DNA of 64,000 nt from Jannaschia formosa (GCF_003340555.1 NZ_QPLJ01000017.1:1-64000); one strand, 5' to 3'. Positions 41,358 through 50,841 are shown, counted from the stretch's first letter. Notes: a model not told the origin generated them from the letters alone. Program-made: numbers and translations.

Positions 41358-41746
41358 CGGTTTGACGGAGGTTCGCGCCGCCGCGCGGGGGGCTGCACCT
41401 CCTCGCCGCGCGTGACGTCGGTCAGCACCCCGCCGTCGAGATGCGAGAGGCCGGAAAGGAAGTGAAGATGGCGCCCGCCCTCGCGGCGCAGGATCCGGCT
41501 GCGGACAAGGTCGGACAGCCCGGCGGGACAGGGAACACAGGGCGTCTCGAGCCATCCCGTCCGGCTGGTGACCATGCCGGACAGCAGCACGCGGGTCTCG
41601 GGCCAGCCGTCCAGATAGCGCTCCAGCACGGCTGCGAAGCCACCCGGCGGCACCGTCTTCAGGCCGTCCTCGCCCTCGTGCACGTCGATCGCGCGGGTCC
41701 TGCTTACGGTCCTGCTCCTGGCCGGGCCTGTCCGGACGGCCCGCAT
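41354..41746 (-). pseudogene. dgoK (2-keto-3-deoxygalactonokinase) remnant
   Basis: Minus-strand translation gives AIDVHEGEDGLKTVPPGGF, then WPETRVLLSGMVTSRTGWLE, TPCVPCPAGLSDLV and finally LTDVTRGEEVQ. These follow in order the N-terminal third of DgoK proteins (SGMVGSRQGW, PYVPCPAG, VMRGEE). The usual first about 30 residues with the phosphate-binding WGTS motif are absent, and everything after RGEE is missing. It is therefore an internal fragment of about 100 residues. Its 3' edge runs into the FnrL box. It looks like debris from a sugar-acid locus once next to the ribose-type ABC transporter. Confidence 0.75.
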
Positions 41747-41773
41747 GCGACGGGCCGTCCGGGGGAGCCTGCT

Positions 41774-42808
41774 TCAGCGCGGGGGCAGGGGCATCCAGTC
41801 GGTCATGGCGACGTCGGCATGGGCGAAGCTCGGCAGCTTGGCGGCCAGCTCCTCCATGTTGCCGATGTCGTTCTCGTTGAGGAAGTCCTGCGTGATCAGC
41901 GCCGGCGGAATGACGACCTGGTCGCCCGGGTCCTCGCCCGCCATCAGCATGGCGAGCGCGCGGACGCTGACCTCGCCCACCACGGCGGGGTTCGTCGCGG
42001 CCGAGGCGGCCCAGGGGCTGCCCGGCTCGCGCATGGCGTTGATGTTGGCGGTCGACATGTCGGCCGAGTAGATCTTCAGGTCCTGCGCCATGCCGGCCTC
42101 GTTGGCGGCGATCACGACGCCCTTGGCGAATTCGTCATAGGGGGCGAAGACGACCTCGATCATCGGGTTGGCGCGCAGAACGGCGCTCGCCTGGTCGGCC
42201 ACCGAGTTGGCGATGGGGTTGTCGAGCGTGCCCCAGGAGGCGACCTCCTCGATGCCGGGATAGCGCTCCTTGAACTCCTGCCAGGTCTCGTCGCGGCGGT
42301 CGAGCGGGGCGATCCCGGCGACGTAGACATAGCCCGCCTGGAAGCTCTCGCCGTTGTCGGCGATCGCCTGCTCGAGTGCCAGGCGCGCGAGGTCGCGGTC
42401 GGACTGCTCGATCTGCGGGACGGCGTCGTTCTCGACATTGACATCGAAGGCGACCACTGGGATGCCCGCATCGACCGCGCGCTGCACGGCGGGCGCCATG
42501 CTTTCGGTCAGGCCGTGCTGGACGATGATGCCGTCGACGCCGAGGCCGATGGCCTGGTCCATCATGTCGGACTGGAGCGCGGCGTCCTGGCGGCTGTCGA
42601 AGACGCGCAGCTCGGCGCCGAGCGCCTCGGCCTGCCGCTCGACGCCCGAGAGGTAGGCCTGGAAGAAGTCGCCCGTCGACAGGTAGCGCACGAGCGCGAT
42701 GGTCGGCGTCTCCGAGCCGTCCCAGGGCGCGGGGGCGTCCTGCGCGGCGGCGGGCAGGGCGAGGGTCGCGGCGGTGGCCGCCAGCAGCATCCGTCGGGTG
42801 AGCGTCAT
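41774..42808 (-). CDS. Ribose-type ABC transporter substrate-binding protein (candidate methylthioribose/deoxyribose receptor)
   Basis: A 344-residue class I periplasmic receptor. The signal peptide is RRMLLAATAATLALPAAAQ, and the mature chain contains TIALVRYLSTGDFFQAYLSGVERQAEAL and DGIIVQHGLTESMAPAVQRA, in the ribose-binding-protein fold. ATG 42808 is preceded by GGGAGGAA. It is the last gene of a minus-strand operon ordered ATPase, permease, receptor, divergent from mtnK. Context suggests the ligand is 5-methylthioribose, 5-deoxyribose or a related 5-modified ribose. The receptor sequence alone would allow any pentose or hexose. Confidence 0.87.
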   Translation of the reverse strand: MTLTRRMLLAATAATLALPAAAQDAPAPWDGSETPTIALVRYLSTGDFFQAYLSGVERQAEALGAELRVFDSRQDAALQSDMMDQAIGLGVDGIIVQHGLTESMAPAVQRAVDAGIPVVAFDVNVENDAVPQIEQSDRDLARLALEQAIADNGESFQAGYVYVAGIAPLDRRDETWQEFKERYPGIEEVASWGTLDNPIANSVADQASAVLRANPMIEVVFAPYDEFAKGVVIAANEAGMAQDLKIYSADMSTANINAMREPGSPWAASAATNPAVVGEVSVRALAMLMAGEDPGDQVVIPPALITQDFLNENDIGNMEELAAKLPSFAHADVAMTDWMPLPPR

Positions 42809-42829
42809 GAGATTCCTCCCTGTCATGAC

Positions 42830-43879
42830 CTAGGATCTCCGGACCGAAAGGCCGAAGGTGAACATCAGCGCGGCGACCAGCACCGCGCCCTTGATGGCGT
42901 CCTGCGTGTAGTAGGGCGCGTTCATCATGGTGAGACCGTTGAGCAGCAGCCCGACGAACAGCGCGCCGATGGCGGTGCCCACCGCGTTCGGCTTGCCCGC
43001 GCCGAAGACGGCGAAGCCGATCAGCGCGGCGGCCACCGCGTCGAGCAGCAGCGAGTTGCCCGAGGACACGTCGCCCCGGCCCACGCGCGCGGCGAGCAGG
43101 ATGCCCCCGATGGATGCGCAGAGGCCCGAGATCATGTAGGCGGCGATCTTGTAGCGCTCGACATTGGCGCCGGCGAGGCGGGCGGCCTGCGGGTTCGACC
43201 CGATGGCGTACATGACCCGGCCCCAGCGGGTGAAGGTCAGGAAGACGGTGATCGCGACGGCGAGCGCCAGCATCACGAGGACCGAAATCGGGACCGTGTC
43301 CCAGACCCGGTGGCGGCCGAGCGCCAGGAACGTGGCGGTGAAGCGGCCCTCGGCCACGGTCCCGTCGGGCAGCGACATTCCCGTGGCGATGGACCGCCCC
43401 GCCGTCGGGATAAGCTGGAGCCCGAGGAGCAGGAACATCATGCCCAGAGTGGCCAGCAGGTCGGGCACGCGCAGCTTGACGATGAGGAGGCCGTTCACGA
43501 GCCCCACCAGAAGCCCGAGCGCGAGGCAGGCGGCCACGGCCGCGAGCGTCCCGCCCTCCCAGACGACCATGACGTAGGAGGCGGCCATCAGCGCCGAGGC
43601 GGCGACCGAGCCGATCGAGAGGTCGAAGCCGCCGACGACCAGCGTGCAGGTCACGCCGAGTGCCAGGATCGCGACGATGCTGACCGATTGCAGCACGATC
43701 ACCATGTTGCGCACCGACAGGAAGGCGGGCTCGGCCGCGGCGAAGAAGCCGACCATGCCGAGCAGCAGCACGATCAGCCCCCAGCGGACGGCGAGGACGC
43801 GCAGGTCGGCCCCGGAACGGGCGGGAGGTTCGCTTGCGGTCAACACGGTGTCGGGCATGGGGCGCTCCGGTCTGGTCAT
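42830..43879 (-). CDS. Ribose-type ABC transporter permease
   Basis: A 349-residue RbsC-like permease with about ten hydrophobic segments. The typical stretch VGGFDLSIGSVAASALMAAS lies at about 83-102, VNGLLIVKLRVPDLLATLG at about 127-145, and YAIGSNPQAARLAGANVERYK at about 218-238. It starts at ATG 43879, overlapping the ATPase stop (ATGA). A second in-frame Met eight residues later is possible. It works as a homodimer with the double ATPase encoded just before it. Confidence 0.9.
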   Translation of the reverse strand: MTRPERPMPDTVLTASEPPARSGADLRVLAVRWGLIVLLLGMVGFFAAAEPAFLSVRNMVIVLQSVSIVAILALGVTCTLVVGGFDLSIGSVAASALMAASYVMVVWEGGTLAAVAACLALGLLVGLVNGLLIVKLRVPDLLATLGMMFLLLGLQLIPTAGRSIATGMSLPDGTVAEGRFTATFLALGRHRVWDTVPISVLVMLALAVAITVFLTFTRWGRVMYAIGSNPQAARLAGANVERYKIAAYMISGLCASIGGILLAARVGRGDVSSGNSLLLDAVAAALIGFAVFGAGKPNAVGTAIGALFVGLLLNGLTMMNAPYYTQDAIKGAVLVAALMFTFGLSVRRS

Positions 43880-45354
43880 GCGGCGGCGGACATCGCGTGG
43901 ACCAGCGCCGTGCGGTCGAGCGCGCCGGCTTCCTGCTCCGCGCGCAGCGCGCCGTGGGAGAGGATGACGATGCGGTCGGCCAGCTCGATGGCCTCGTCGA
44001 GGTCCGAGCAGAGCACCAGCGTGGCCCGGTCCCGCGCGGTCGCCCGCAAGGCCCGGCCGATGTCGCGGCGCGCGGCGATGTCGACGCCCTGGAACGGCTC
44101 GTCGAGGATCAGGACGCGCGCGGGGCGGGTCAGCCAGCGGGCCAGCACGACCTTCTGCTGGTTGCCCCCGGAGAGCGAGGCGATGGGGTCGTCCGGCCCC
44201 TGCGCGACGATGTCGAGCGCCGCGATCGCCTCGGAGGCGCGGCGCGCCTCGCGGTCCCGGCGCATCATCCCGAACTGCGAGAAGGCGCCGAGGAAGGGCA
44301 GGGTGACGTTCCGCGCGAGGTCGAAGTCGGGCACGATCGAGCCGCCGGTCCGGTCCTCGGCGGCCATGAAGACGCCGGCGGCGACCGCGTCGCCCGGATG
44401 GCGCGGCGCGTAAGGCGCGCCGTTCAGGGTCATCTTTCCGGCCAGGGGCCGGCGCAGGCCGTAGAGCGTCTCGGCCAGTTCGGTCTTGCCCGCGCCGACG
44501 AGGCCGACGATGGCCGTCACCTCGGCCGCGTTCAGGTCGATGTCGAGCGGCGCGGCGCCGGGCAGGACGCGCAGCCCCCGCGCCGTCAGGACCGGCGGAC
44601 CCGGCGGCACGCGGTCATGCGCCGCGGCATCGAGCGCCGCGCCGAGCATCGCCCGCACCGCGCCACTGTAGTCGAGCGGCGCCGAGAAATCGCCCGTCAC
44701 GCGGCCGTCGCGCAGGGTGACGATCCGGTCGGCGAGGCGCCGTATGTCGCCCATCCGGTGCGAGATGTAGAGGATCGGGACGCCCTGGTCGCGCAGGCCT
44801 TCGAGGACGGCGAAGAGCCGCTCCGCCTCGCTGTCGGAAAGCGCCGAGGTCGGCTCGTCCAGGATCAGCAGCTTCGGGTCATGCGCGAGCGCCCGGGCGA
44901 TGGCGACCATCTGGCGGTCGGCGAGCGGCAGGTCCGCGAGCTCCGCCGAGAGCGGGACGTCGAGCCCGACCCGGTCGAGCATCGCCTGCGCCTCGTCCCG
45001 GTGCGTGCGGCGCCGGAAGATCGGGCTGCCCCCGGCGCAGAGCCGGTCGATCATCAGGTTCTCGAGCACGTCCATCGTCAGGACGACGTTGTCGTTGATG
45101 ATCTGGTGGACCACGACGACGCCCGCGCGCAGCGCCGCCGAGGGCGTGACGGGCGCGAAGGGCCGCCCGTCGAGGGTCATCGTCCCGCCGCTCGCGGAAT
45201 GCACCCCCGCGACGATCTTGACGAGCGTCGACTTCCCCGCGCCGTTCGCCCCCATGAAGGCGGTGATCGTCCCGGGGGCGAGTGCCAGATCGACGCCGCG
45301 CAGCACGGTGTTCGTGCCGAATCGCTTCGTCATCCCCTCGATCTGCAGGCTCAT
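43876..45354 (-). CDS. Ribose-type sugar ABC transporter ATPase, two domains
   Basis: A 492-residue RbsA-like protein. Domain 1 has Walker A GANGAGKS (about 36-43) and LLILDEPTSALSDSE. Domain 2 has VGLVGAGKTELAE (about 282), signature LSGGNQQKVVLARWL and VLILDEPFQGVDIAARRDI. The first signature reads LPLADRQMVAIARAL, a weaker LSxxxxQ form usual in this family. ATG 45354 follows GGGGAGG; the frame upstream is leader. The gene is divergent from mtnK across 115 bp containing two palindromes. Confidence 0.9.
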   Translation of the reverse strand: MSLQIEGMTKRFGTNTVLRGVDLALAPGTITAFMGANGAGKSTLVKIVAGVHSASGGTMTLDGRPFAPVTPSAALRAGVVVVHQIINDNVVLTMDVLENLMIDRLCAGGSPIFRRRTHRDEAQAMLDRVGLDVPLSAELADLPLADRQMVAIARALAHDPKLLILDEPTSALSDSEAERLFAVLEGLRDQGVPILYISHRMGDIRRLADRIVTLRDGRVTGDFSAPLDYSGAVRAMLGAALDAAAHDRVPPGPPVLTARGLRVLPGAAPLDIDLNAAEVTAIVGLVGAGKTELAETLYGLRRPLAGKMTLNGAPYAPRHPGDAVAAGVFMAAEDRTGGSIVPDFDLARNVTLPFLGAFSQFGMMRRDREARRASEAIAALDIVAQGPDDPIASLSGGNQQKVVLARWLTRPARVLILDEPFQGVDIAARRDIGRALRATARDRATLVLCSDLDEAIELADRIVILSHGALRAEQEAGALDRTALVHAMSAAA

Positions 45355-45411
45355 CCCCGGACCTCCCCGGCCGCTTCCGGCCGCCCCGTGAGCGGGACCC
45401 TGCATTCGGGT

Positions 45412-45444
45412 TTGACAGATGTCAAGCAGGGATGGCATATGCCA
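45412..45444. promoter_or_regulatory. Two palindromic operators and promoter in the divergent mtnK/ABC region
   Basis: TTGACAGATGTCAA (45412-45425) has perfect 6-bp arms. TGGCATATGCCA (45433-45444) is a perfect 12-bp palindrome. On the plus strand TTGACA (45412-45417) and GCATAT (45435-45440) are spaced by 17 bp and could be the mtnK promoter, so each palindrome covers one promoter element. The SorC-family protein encoded at the end of the operon is the obvious candidate ligand-responsive binder. Confidence 0.6.
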
Positions 45445-45469
45445 GAGGGGGCTGAAGGGGAGGCGAGGA

Positions 45470-46795
45470 ATGGACAGCGGACCGGTTTCGGAGACGTCCC
45501 ACCCGAGGCGCCTGGGGATCACGGTGCCCGGTTTCGCGGGTTACGAACCGCTCTCGGTCGAGACAGTCCCGGCGCGGCTCGCGGCCTACCCGGAGGTCGC
45601 GCGGCGGCTCGGCGGCGCGCCGTCCGACTGGTCCGTGCGGGAGGTGGGCGACGGCAACCTCAACTTCGTCTACATCGTCGAGGGGCCGGCGGGTTCGGTC
45701 TGCGCCAAGCAGGCGCTGCCCTACGTCCGGCTGGTGGGCGAGTCCTGGCCTCTGCCGCTCGACCGCGCGATCTACGAGCATGCCGCGCTGGTCCGGCAGG
45801 CGGCGGATGCGGGACCGGGCGTCGTGCCCGAGGTGATCCGCTTCGACGCCGGGCAGGCGCTGATCGTGATGGAGAACCTCGCCGGCCACGTCATCCTGCG
45901 CGGCGCCCTGATCGAGCGGCAGCGCCACGACAGCGCCGCCCCGATCCTCGGCCGCTTCTGTGCCGAGACGCTGTTCCGGTCCTCGGACCTCGCGCTCGAC
46001 CCGGTGACGAAGAAGGCCGAGATGGCGGGCTTCGCGGGGAACCACGCGCTCTGCCGGATCAGCGAGGACCTGATCTTCACCGATCCCTATCACGACCACG
46101 AGATGAACCCCGACAACCCCGCGCTGCACGAGGCCATCGCCGCGATGCGCGCCGATGACGCCTGGCGGCTGGCGATCCAGGAGTGGAAGTTCGCCTTCAT
46201 GAGCCGGGCCGAGGCGCTGCTGCATGGCGACCTGCATTCCGGCTCGGTCATGGTGACGCCGCCGGGCGCGGGCGAGCGGGTGCGGATCATCGACCCGGAA
46301 TTCGCCTTCTACGGCCCGATGGGCTTCGACCTGGGCGCGGTGCTGGCCAATCTCTGGCTCAACGCCGCCGCGCAGCCGGGCTGGGGCGCGGGCTGGGAGG
46401 ACCAGCAGGACTGGGTACTGCGGCAGGGCGAGGCGTTCTGGGCCGCCTTCGCCGACCGCTTCAGGATGCTCTGGCAGGAGGAACGCACCGGCGAGGCCAT
46501 GGTCGAGCGCGTTCTGGGCGGCGCGTCGGAGGCCGCCTGCGACGCCTTCCTCGCCCGCGTCCAGATCGACACGCTCGGCTTCGCGGGCGCCAAGATGGCC
46601 CGCCGGGTCGTGGGCCTCGCCGGCGTGGCCGACCTGCGGACCATTCCCGAGCCGGCCGCCCGCGCCGGATGCGAGGCGCGGGCGCTGGCGCTGGCCGGGC
46701 GGCTCGTGAAGGGCGCGCGGAGCATTGCCACGGTGGCGGCCGCGACCGAACTGGCGCGGGACGCGCTGAACCCGAAGGACGGAGAGACGGCATGA
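45470..46795 (+). CDS. mtnK: S-methyl-5-thioribose kinase
   Basis: A 441-residue kinase that phosphorylates 5-methylthioribose, and often 5-deoxyribose-like sugars, at C1. The ATP and substrate features of MtnK are present: [18 protein letters not shown] near 50, the catalytic loop [13 protein letters not shown] (about 246-258), and the metal-binding [16 protein letters not shown] (about 272-287). The Gly loop GDGNLNFV is diagnostic. ATG 45470 follows GGGGAGGCGAGG. It is coupled to mtnA by ATGA overlap. It catalyses the first committed step after import by the divergent ABC transporter. Confidence 0.92.
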   Translation: MDSGPVSETSHPRRLGITVPGFAGYEPLSVETVPARLAAYPEVARRLGGAPSDWSVREVGDGNLNFVYIVEGPAGSVCAKQALPYVRLVGESWPLPLDRAIYEHAALVRQAADAGPGVVPEVIRFDAGQALIVMENLAGHVILRGALIERQRHDSAAPILGRFCAETLFRSSDLALDPVTKKAEMAGFAGNHALCRISEDLIFTDPYHDHEMNPDNPALHEAIAAMRADDAWRLAIQEWKFAFMSRAEALLHGDLHSGSVMVTPPGAGERVRIIDPEFAFYGPMGFDLGAVLANLWLNAAAQPGWGAGWEDQQDWVLRQGEAFWAAFADRFRMLWQEERTGEAMVERVLGGASEAACDAFLARVQIDTLGFAGAKMARRVVGLAGVADLRTIPEPAARAGCEARALALAGRLVKGARSIATVAAATELARDALNPKDGETA

Positions 46796-47886
46796 AGGTC
46801 AACGGCACCCCCACCCGCACGATCTGGCCCCTGCGCGAGAAGGGCGCGGTCGGCATCATCGACCAGACGCGCCTGCCGCATCGCTACGAGACGGTGGAGC
46901 TGACCACGCTGGAGGACGCGGCCCGCGCCATCGCCGACATGCTGGTCCGCGGCGCGCCGCTGATCGGCGCGACGGCGGCCTATGGCATGGCGCTCGCGAT
47001 CCGCGACGACGCCTCGGACGCACGGCTCAAGCAGGCCTACGACGTGCTGCACGCGACGCGGCCCACGGCGATCAACCTCCGCTGGGCGCTCGACGAGATG
47101 ATGCGGGTGCTCCGGCCTCTCGCCCCGGACGCGCGCGCGCAGGCCGCCTGGGACCGGGCGGCCGCGATCTGCGACGAGGATGTGGAGATCTGCCGCATGA
47201 TCGGCGTCCACGGGCTGGAGCTGATCCGCGAGATCGCGGCGAAGAAGGACGGCCCGGTCAACGTGCTGACGCATTGCAACGCGGGATGGCTCGCGACGGT
47301 GGACTGGGGCACCGCCACCTCGCCCGTCTACCAGGCGCATGACGCAGGAATCGGCGTCCATGTCTGGGTCGACGAGACGCGGCCGCGCAGCCAGGGTGCG
47401 GCGCTGACCTCGTGGGAGCTTCTGAACCACGGCGTGCCGCATCACCTGATCACCGACAATTCCGGGGGCCTGCTGATGATGCGGGGGATGGTCGACCTGG
47501 TGATCGTCGGGACCGACCGGACCACGGCGCGGGGCGACGTCTGCAACAAGATCGGCACCTACCTGAAGGCGCTGGCCGCGCAGGACAACGGCGTGCCCTT
47601 CTACGTCGCACTTCCCTCGCCCACGATCGACTTCCGGCTCGACGACGGCATGGACATCCCCATCGAGGAGCGCAGCGCGGACGAGGTCCGCTGGGTCCCG
47701 GGCCGCACCCGGGGCGGCGAGGTCACCGAGGTGCTGATCTGCCCCGAGGGCACGCCGGCCGCGAACCATGCCTTCGACGTGACGCCCGCGCGGCTCGTCA
47801 CGGGCCTCATCACCGAGAAGGGCGTGGTCGCGGCCGAGAAGGACGCCATCGCGAGCCTCTTCCCCGAGCGGATGGCCGCGGAATGA
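46792..47886 (+). CDS. mtnA: S-methyl-5-thioribose-1-phosphate isomerase
   Basis: A 364-residue aldose-ketose isomerase that opens methylthioribose-1-phosphate to methylthioribulose-1-phosphate. The family signatures are [16 protein letters not shown] (about 51-66), [17 protein letters not shown] (about 160-176) with the catalytic Cys, and [23 protein letters not shown] (about 237-259) with the catalytic Asp. Length is standard. The stop overlaps the aldolase start (ATGA). The same enzyme accepts 5-deoxyribose-1-phosphate in DHAP-shunt organisms. Confidence 0.93.
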   Translation: MKVNGTPTRTIWPLREKGAVGIIDQTRLPHRYETVELTTLEDAARAIADMLVRGAPLIGATAAYGMALAIRDDASDARLKQAYDVLHATRPTAINLRWALDEMMRVLRPLAPDARAQAAWDRAAAICDEDVEICRMIGVHGLELIREIAAKKDGPVNVLTHCNAGWLATVDWGTATSPVYQAHDAGIGVHVWVDETRPRSQGAALTSWELLNHGVPHHLITDNSGGLLMMRGMVDLVIVGTDRTTARGDVCNKIGTYLKALAAQDNGVPFYVALPSPTIDFRLDDGMDIPIEERSADEVRWVPGRTRGGEVTEVLICPEGTPAANHAFDVTPARLVTGLITEKGVVAAEKDAIASLFPERMAAE

Positions 47887-48530
47887 GCGAGGCGGGCGCC
47901 GCAATCCTCGCGACCTGCCGCGCGATGAACGCGAGCGGGCTGAACCAGGGCACCTCGGGCAATGTCTCGGTCCGCGAGGAGGGCGGGATGCTCATCACCC
48001 CGTCGGGGGTGCCCTACGACCGGACGACGCCCGAGATGATGGTGCCGGTCGCGGCGGACGGGACCGCGACCGGCCCGCTCAAGCCGTCCTCGGAATGGCG
48101 CATGCATCTCGACATCTACCGCGCGCGCGCCGAGGCGCAGGCGGTGGTCCACGTCCATTCGCCCTATGCCACCGCGCTGTCGTGCCACCGGCGCGGCATC
48201 CCGGCCTTCCACTACATGGTCGCGGTCGCGGGCGGAAACGACGTGCGCTGCGCGGACTACGCGACCTTCGGGACGCAGGACCTGTCCGACGCGATGCTCG
48301 CGGCGCTGGCGGACCGCAGCGCCTGCCTGCTCGCCAACCATGGCCAGATCGCCTTCGGGCCGTCGCTGGAGAAGGCGCTCTGGCTTGCGGGCGAGGTCGA
48401 GACGCTCGCGCGGCAATACCTGCTCGCGCGCGGGATCGGGGAGCCGGTGCTGCTCGACGATGCCGAGATGGCGCGCGTGCAGGACCTCTTCGCGAGCTAC
48501 GGAAAGCAGCCCGCGCTGGAAGGCGCCTGA
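47883..48530 (+). CDS. Class II aldolase, candidate methylthioribulose-1-phosphate/5-deoxyribulose-1-phosphate aldolase
   Basis: A 215-residue zinc aldolase of the fuculose-phosphate aldolase family. [13 protein letters not shown] (about 20-32) binds the phosphate. The Zn ligands are the two His of [13 protein letters not shown] (about 92-104) and the His in [11 protein letters not shown] (about 153). No MtnB-type dehydratase follow-up genes (mtnC, mtnD, mtnW) are present, so the ring is not opened by the methionine salvage route. Its place after mtnK-mtnA matches the DHAP shunt: cleavage to dihydroxyacetone phosphate plus (methylthio)acetaldehyde or acetaldehyde. Confidence 0.82.
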   Translation: MSEAGAAILATCRAMNASGLNQGTSGNVSVREEGGMLITPSGVPYDRTTPEMMVPVAADGTATGPLKPSSEWRMHLDIYRARAEAQAVVHVHSPYATALSCHRRGIPAFHYMVAVAGGNDVRCADYATFGTQDLSDAMLAALADRSACLLANHGQIAFGPSLEKALWLAGEVETLARQYLLARGIGEPVLLDDAEMARVQDLFASYGKQPALEGA

Positions 48531-48532
48531 GG

Positions 48533-49492
48533 GTGGACGGGCTCGAGCCCGCGCTGCCCGGGCCGGCCGCACGCGCTGCCTATCTCTACCATGTCAGCGA
48601 GTTGAGCCAGGCCGAGGTCGCCGCCCGGCTCGGCGTGTCGCGGGCGACGGTGCACAACCTGTTGCGCGAGGCGCGCGAGACCGGGCTGGTGCGCGTTTCC
48701 TTCGACCCGCACCTGCTCGGCCGCGCCGATCAGGCGCGCGACCTCGCCACTGCCTATGGCCTCGAACAGGCGGTCGTCCTGCCCTCGGACGACCCGGAGG
48801 CGGCGCTGCGTGCGGCGGCGGGGATGGTGCCGGAGCTGGTGCCTCAGGGGGCCACGCTCGGCGTCGCCTGGGGCGAGACGGTCTATCGCCTCGCCCAGCG
48901 TCTGCCGCAGATGCGGCGCCCCGACCTGACCATCGTCCAGATGGTCGGGTCGATGGCCTCGCCCTACGGCTTCAACGCCGAGGACTGCTCCACCCTCATC
49001 GCCGCGCGGCTGGGCGCGGCCTGCGTCAACCTGCATGCGCCGGCGGTCCTGTCGGACCCGTCGCTCGTCGCCCGCCTCGCGCGGGAGCCGATCATCGCAC
49101 GCCAGCTCGACACGCTGGCGCGCTGCGATGCCGCACTCTTCGCGGTCGGGCTGGCCTCGCGGGAAAGCCACATCGTCCAGTCCGGCGTGGCCGATCTCGA
49201 CACGCTGGCGGACTATCACGGGCGCGGCGCGGCGGGCGTGGTGGCCGGGCGCTTCATCGACGGCGAGGGGCGGCCGATGAGCGGCTCGCTCGACGGGCGG
49301 CTGATCGGCATCCCGCCCGAGGGGCTGCTCCGCATCCCGCGGCGCATCGTCGTCACCTTCGGGGCGGCCCGCGCCGACGCGCTGGCCGCGGCGCTGCGCG
49401 GCGGCTTCGCGACCCACCTCGTCACCGATGCCGCCGCGGCGGAGGCCATGGCGCCGCGCCTCCCCGTCTCGCCTCGGGACGCGGGGCCCTGA
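48533..49492 (+). CDS. SorC/DeoR-type sugar-responsive transcriptional regulator
   Basis: A 319-residue regulator. An N-terminal helix-turn-helix (LSQAEVAARLGVSRATVHNLL, about 24-44) precedes the SorC sugar-phosphate-binding domain (LGVAWGETVYRLAQRLPQ, VQMVGSMASPYGFNAEDCSTLIAARL). GTG 48533 lies 2 bp after the aldolase stop, so the regulator is part of the operon it probably controls. SorC proteins sense a phosphorylated sugar; methylthioribulose-1-phosphate or the kinase product is the likely effector. The palindromes at 45412-45444 are its probable operators. Confidence 0.88.
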   Translation: MDGLEPALPGPAARAAYLYHVSELSQAEVAARLGVSRATVHNLLREARETGLVRVSFDPHLLGRADQARDLATAYGLEQAVVLPSDDPEAALRAAAGMVPELVPQGATLGVAWGETVYRLAQRLPQMRRPDLTIVQMVGSMASPYGFNAEDCSTLIAARLGAACVNLHAPAVLSDPSLVARLAREPIIARQLDTLARCDAALFAVGLASRESHIVQSGVADLDTLADYHGRGAAGVVAGRFIDGEGRPMSGSLDGRLIGIPPEGLLRIPRRIVVTFGAARADALAAALRGGFATHLVTDAAAAEAMAPRLPVSPRDAGP

Positions 49493-49660
49493 CCACGGGC
49501 GCCCGAGGCCCGGCGGGTCCGCGGACTTGATCCCACCCCCTGTCCGTCATACTGACGACCCGCTTGCTCGTTGCCGGGCGGGGCACTGGCGCCCCGTGAG
49601 CCGATCCGCTTCGGGATCGGCCTGGCCGGACCGGCGTGCGACCGAAGGGGAGATCCCGTC

Positions 49661-50836
49661 TTGATAGTCTGGAGGCTGCTTCTGGGCGGCGCGATCGTCG
49701 CGATTGCCCTTTGGGTCATCGTGGGCGAGCAGATCAGCGGGGTCAGCGCCGACGCCACGGTCAACGCCCGGCTTGCGACGCTGCGTGCGCCCATCGCGGG
49801 CGACGTGTCCATGCCCTCGCGGGAGCTGGGATCGCTCGTCACGGCGGGCGAGGTGCTGGCGACGGTCACGGACCCGCTGGTGGACGGCGTCCGGCTCGAT
49901 GACCTGGTGATGGAGCGCGCGCTGGCGGAGGCCGCGATCTCGCGCTTCGCGATGCTGCGCGACGAGACGCAGGCCATCGTCGCGTCGCTGGAGGCGCGGT
50001 CGGACACCTACCGCGCGGCGCGGATCGAGGAGATCGAGACGCGCCTGCGCTTCGCGCGCGAACGGCTGGAGCTGCTTCAGGACGGCGTCTTCCCCGCCGC
50101 CTTCGACATCGCCCCCCCGCAGGACGCGGGCGTCGAGCGCGGGGACGCGCCCGGGGCGGAGGGGCTGCGCGACCTCTGGATCAACGCCGTCTCGGAGCGG
50201 ATCGCCGCGCTTGAGCTGGAACTCGCGACGGCGGAGGGCGGCGTCTATATCGGCGACAGCTACAACGATGCGCCGAACGCCGAGCAGCGCGTGACCGAGC
50301 TTCGCAGCGAGATCGCCGCCGCCGAGGCGCAGCTTCGCGAGGCGGAGGCGCGGCGGGATGCCTTCGACGCGCGTCTCGCCGCCGAGCGGCTGCGCGTGAA
50401 CACGGCGCGGAGCGCGGAGGTCGAGGCCACCGCGCGCGGGCGGTTCTGGGAGGCGCTCGCCTCCGACGGCGAGAACGTCCAGCGGGGCGACCCGCTGATC
50501 CGGCTTCTCGACTGCGGCTCGGTCTTCGTGACCGCCTCGGTCACCGAAGGGGTCTTCAACGACCTCGCCTTCGGCCAGCGCGCGGTGTTCCGCCCGTCGG
50601 GCGACAGCCGCACCTTCGAGGCGACCGTGATCCGGCGCGCGGGGGCGGGGGCCGAGACGGTCTACCGGAACCTGGCCGTCGCGCCGAGCGCGCAGCACCT
50701 GCAGCGCTACGACGTCTCGCTGCTGGTGCCGGGACTCGCCGCCGCCGAGGGCGATCTGGCCTGCGCCGTCGGGCGCACGGGACGGGTCTTCTTCGACCGC
50801 CGGCCGCTCGACTGGTTCCGCGGCCTCTGGGACTGA
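49661..50836 (+). CDS. HlyD/membrane-fusion-like protein of exopolysaccharide synthase (BgsB-like)
   Basis: A 391-residue protein with one N-terminal membrane span (IVWRLLLGGAIVAIALWVIV), a biotinyl-lipoyl-like half (VNARLATLRAPIAGDVSMPS), two long helices (about 80-255) and a second lipoyl/beta-barrel part. The start is probably TTG 49661, with GGGGAG 7 bases upstream. It lies 5 bp upstream of a cellulose-synthase-like glycosyltransferase, the arrangement of bgsB-bgsA for mixed-linkage beta-glucan in Sinorhizobium meliloti, and also of alg44/alg8-like systems. It would guide the polymer across the periplasm. The exact polymer is inferred. Confidence 0.72.
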   Translation: MIVWRLLLGGAIVAIALWVIVGEQISGVSADATVNARLATLRAPIAGDVSMPSRELGSLVTAGEVLATVTDPLVDGVRLDDLVMERALAEAAISRFAMLRDETQAIVASLEARSDTYRAARIEEIETRLRFARERLELLQDGVFPAAFDIAPPQDAGVERGDAPGAEGLRDLWINAVSERIAALELELATAEGGVYIGDSYNDAPNAEQRVTELRSEIAAAEAQLREAEARRDAFDARLAAERLRVNTARSAEVEATARGRFWEALASDGENVQRGDPLIRLLDCGSVFVTASVTEGVFNDLAFGQRAVFRPSGDSRTFEATVIRRAGAGAETVYRNLAVAPSAQHLQRYDVSLLVPGLAAAEGDLACAVGRTGRVFFDRRPLDWFRGLWD

Positions 50837-50841
50837 CGCGG

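Noticed and set aside
41441-44413. 990-codon plus-strand open frame across the sugar ABC genes
   Set aside because: It runs through three convincing minus-strand genes, is His/Arg/Gln-rich and low in hydrophobic residues, as antisense frames of GC-rich genes are.
45412-45425. Third FnrL box (TTGACAGATGTCAA)
   Set aside because: It fits TTGAC-N4-GTCAA, but its longer perfect symmetry (TTGACA-N2-TGTCAA) and position in a sugar-regulated divergent promoter favour a local repressor. FnrL binding cannot be excluded.
46792-48530. Full methionine salvage pathway
   Set aside because: Only mtnK and mtnA are present. The third gene is a class II aldolase and there are no mtnC, mtnD or mtnW-like genes, so the DHAP shunt is the better reading.
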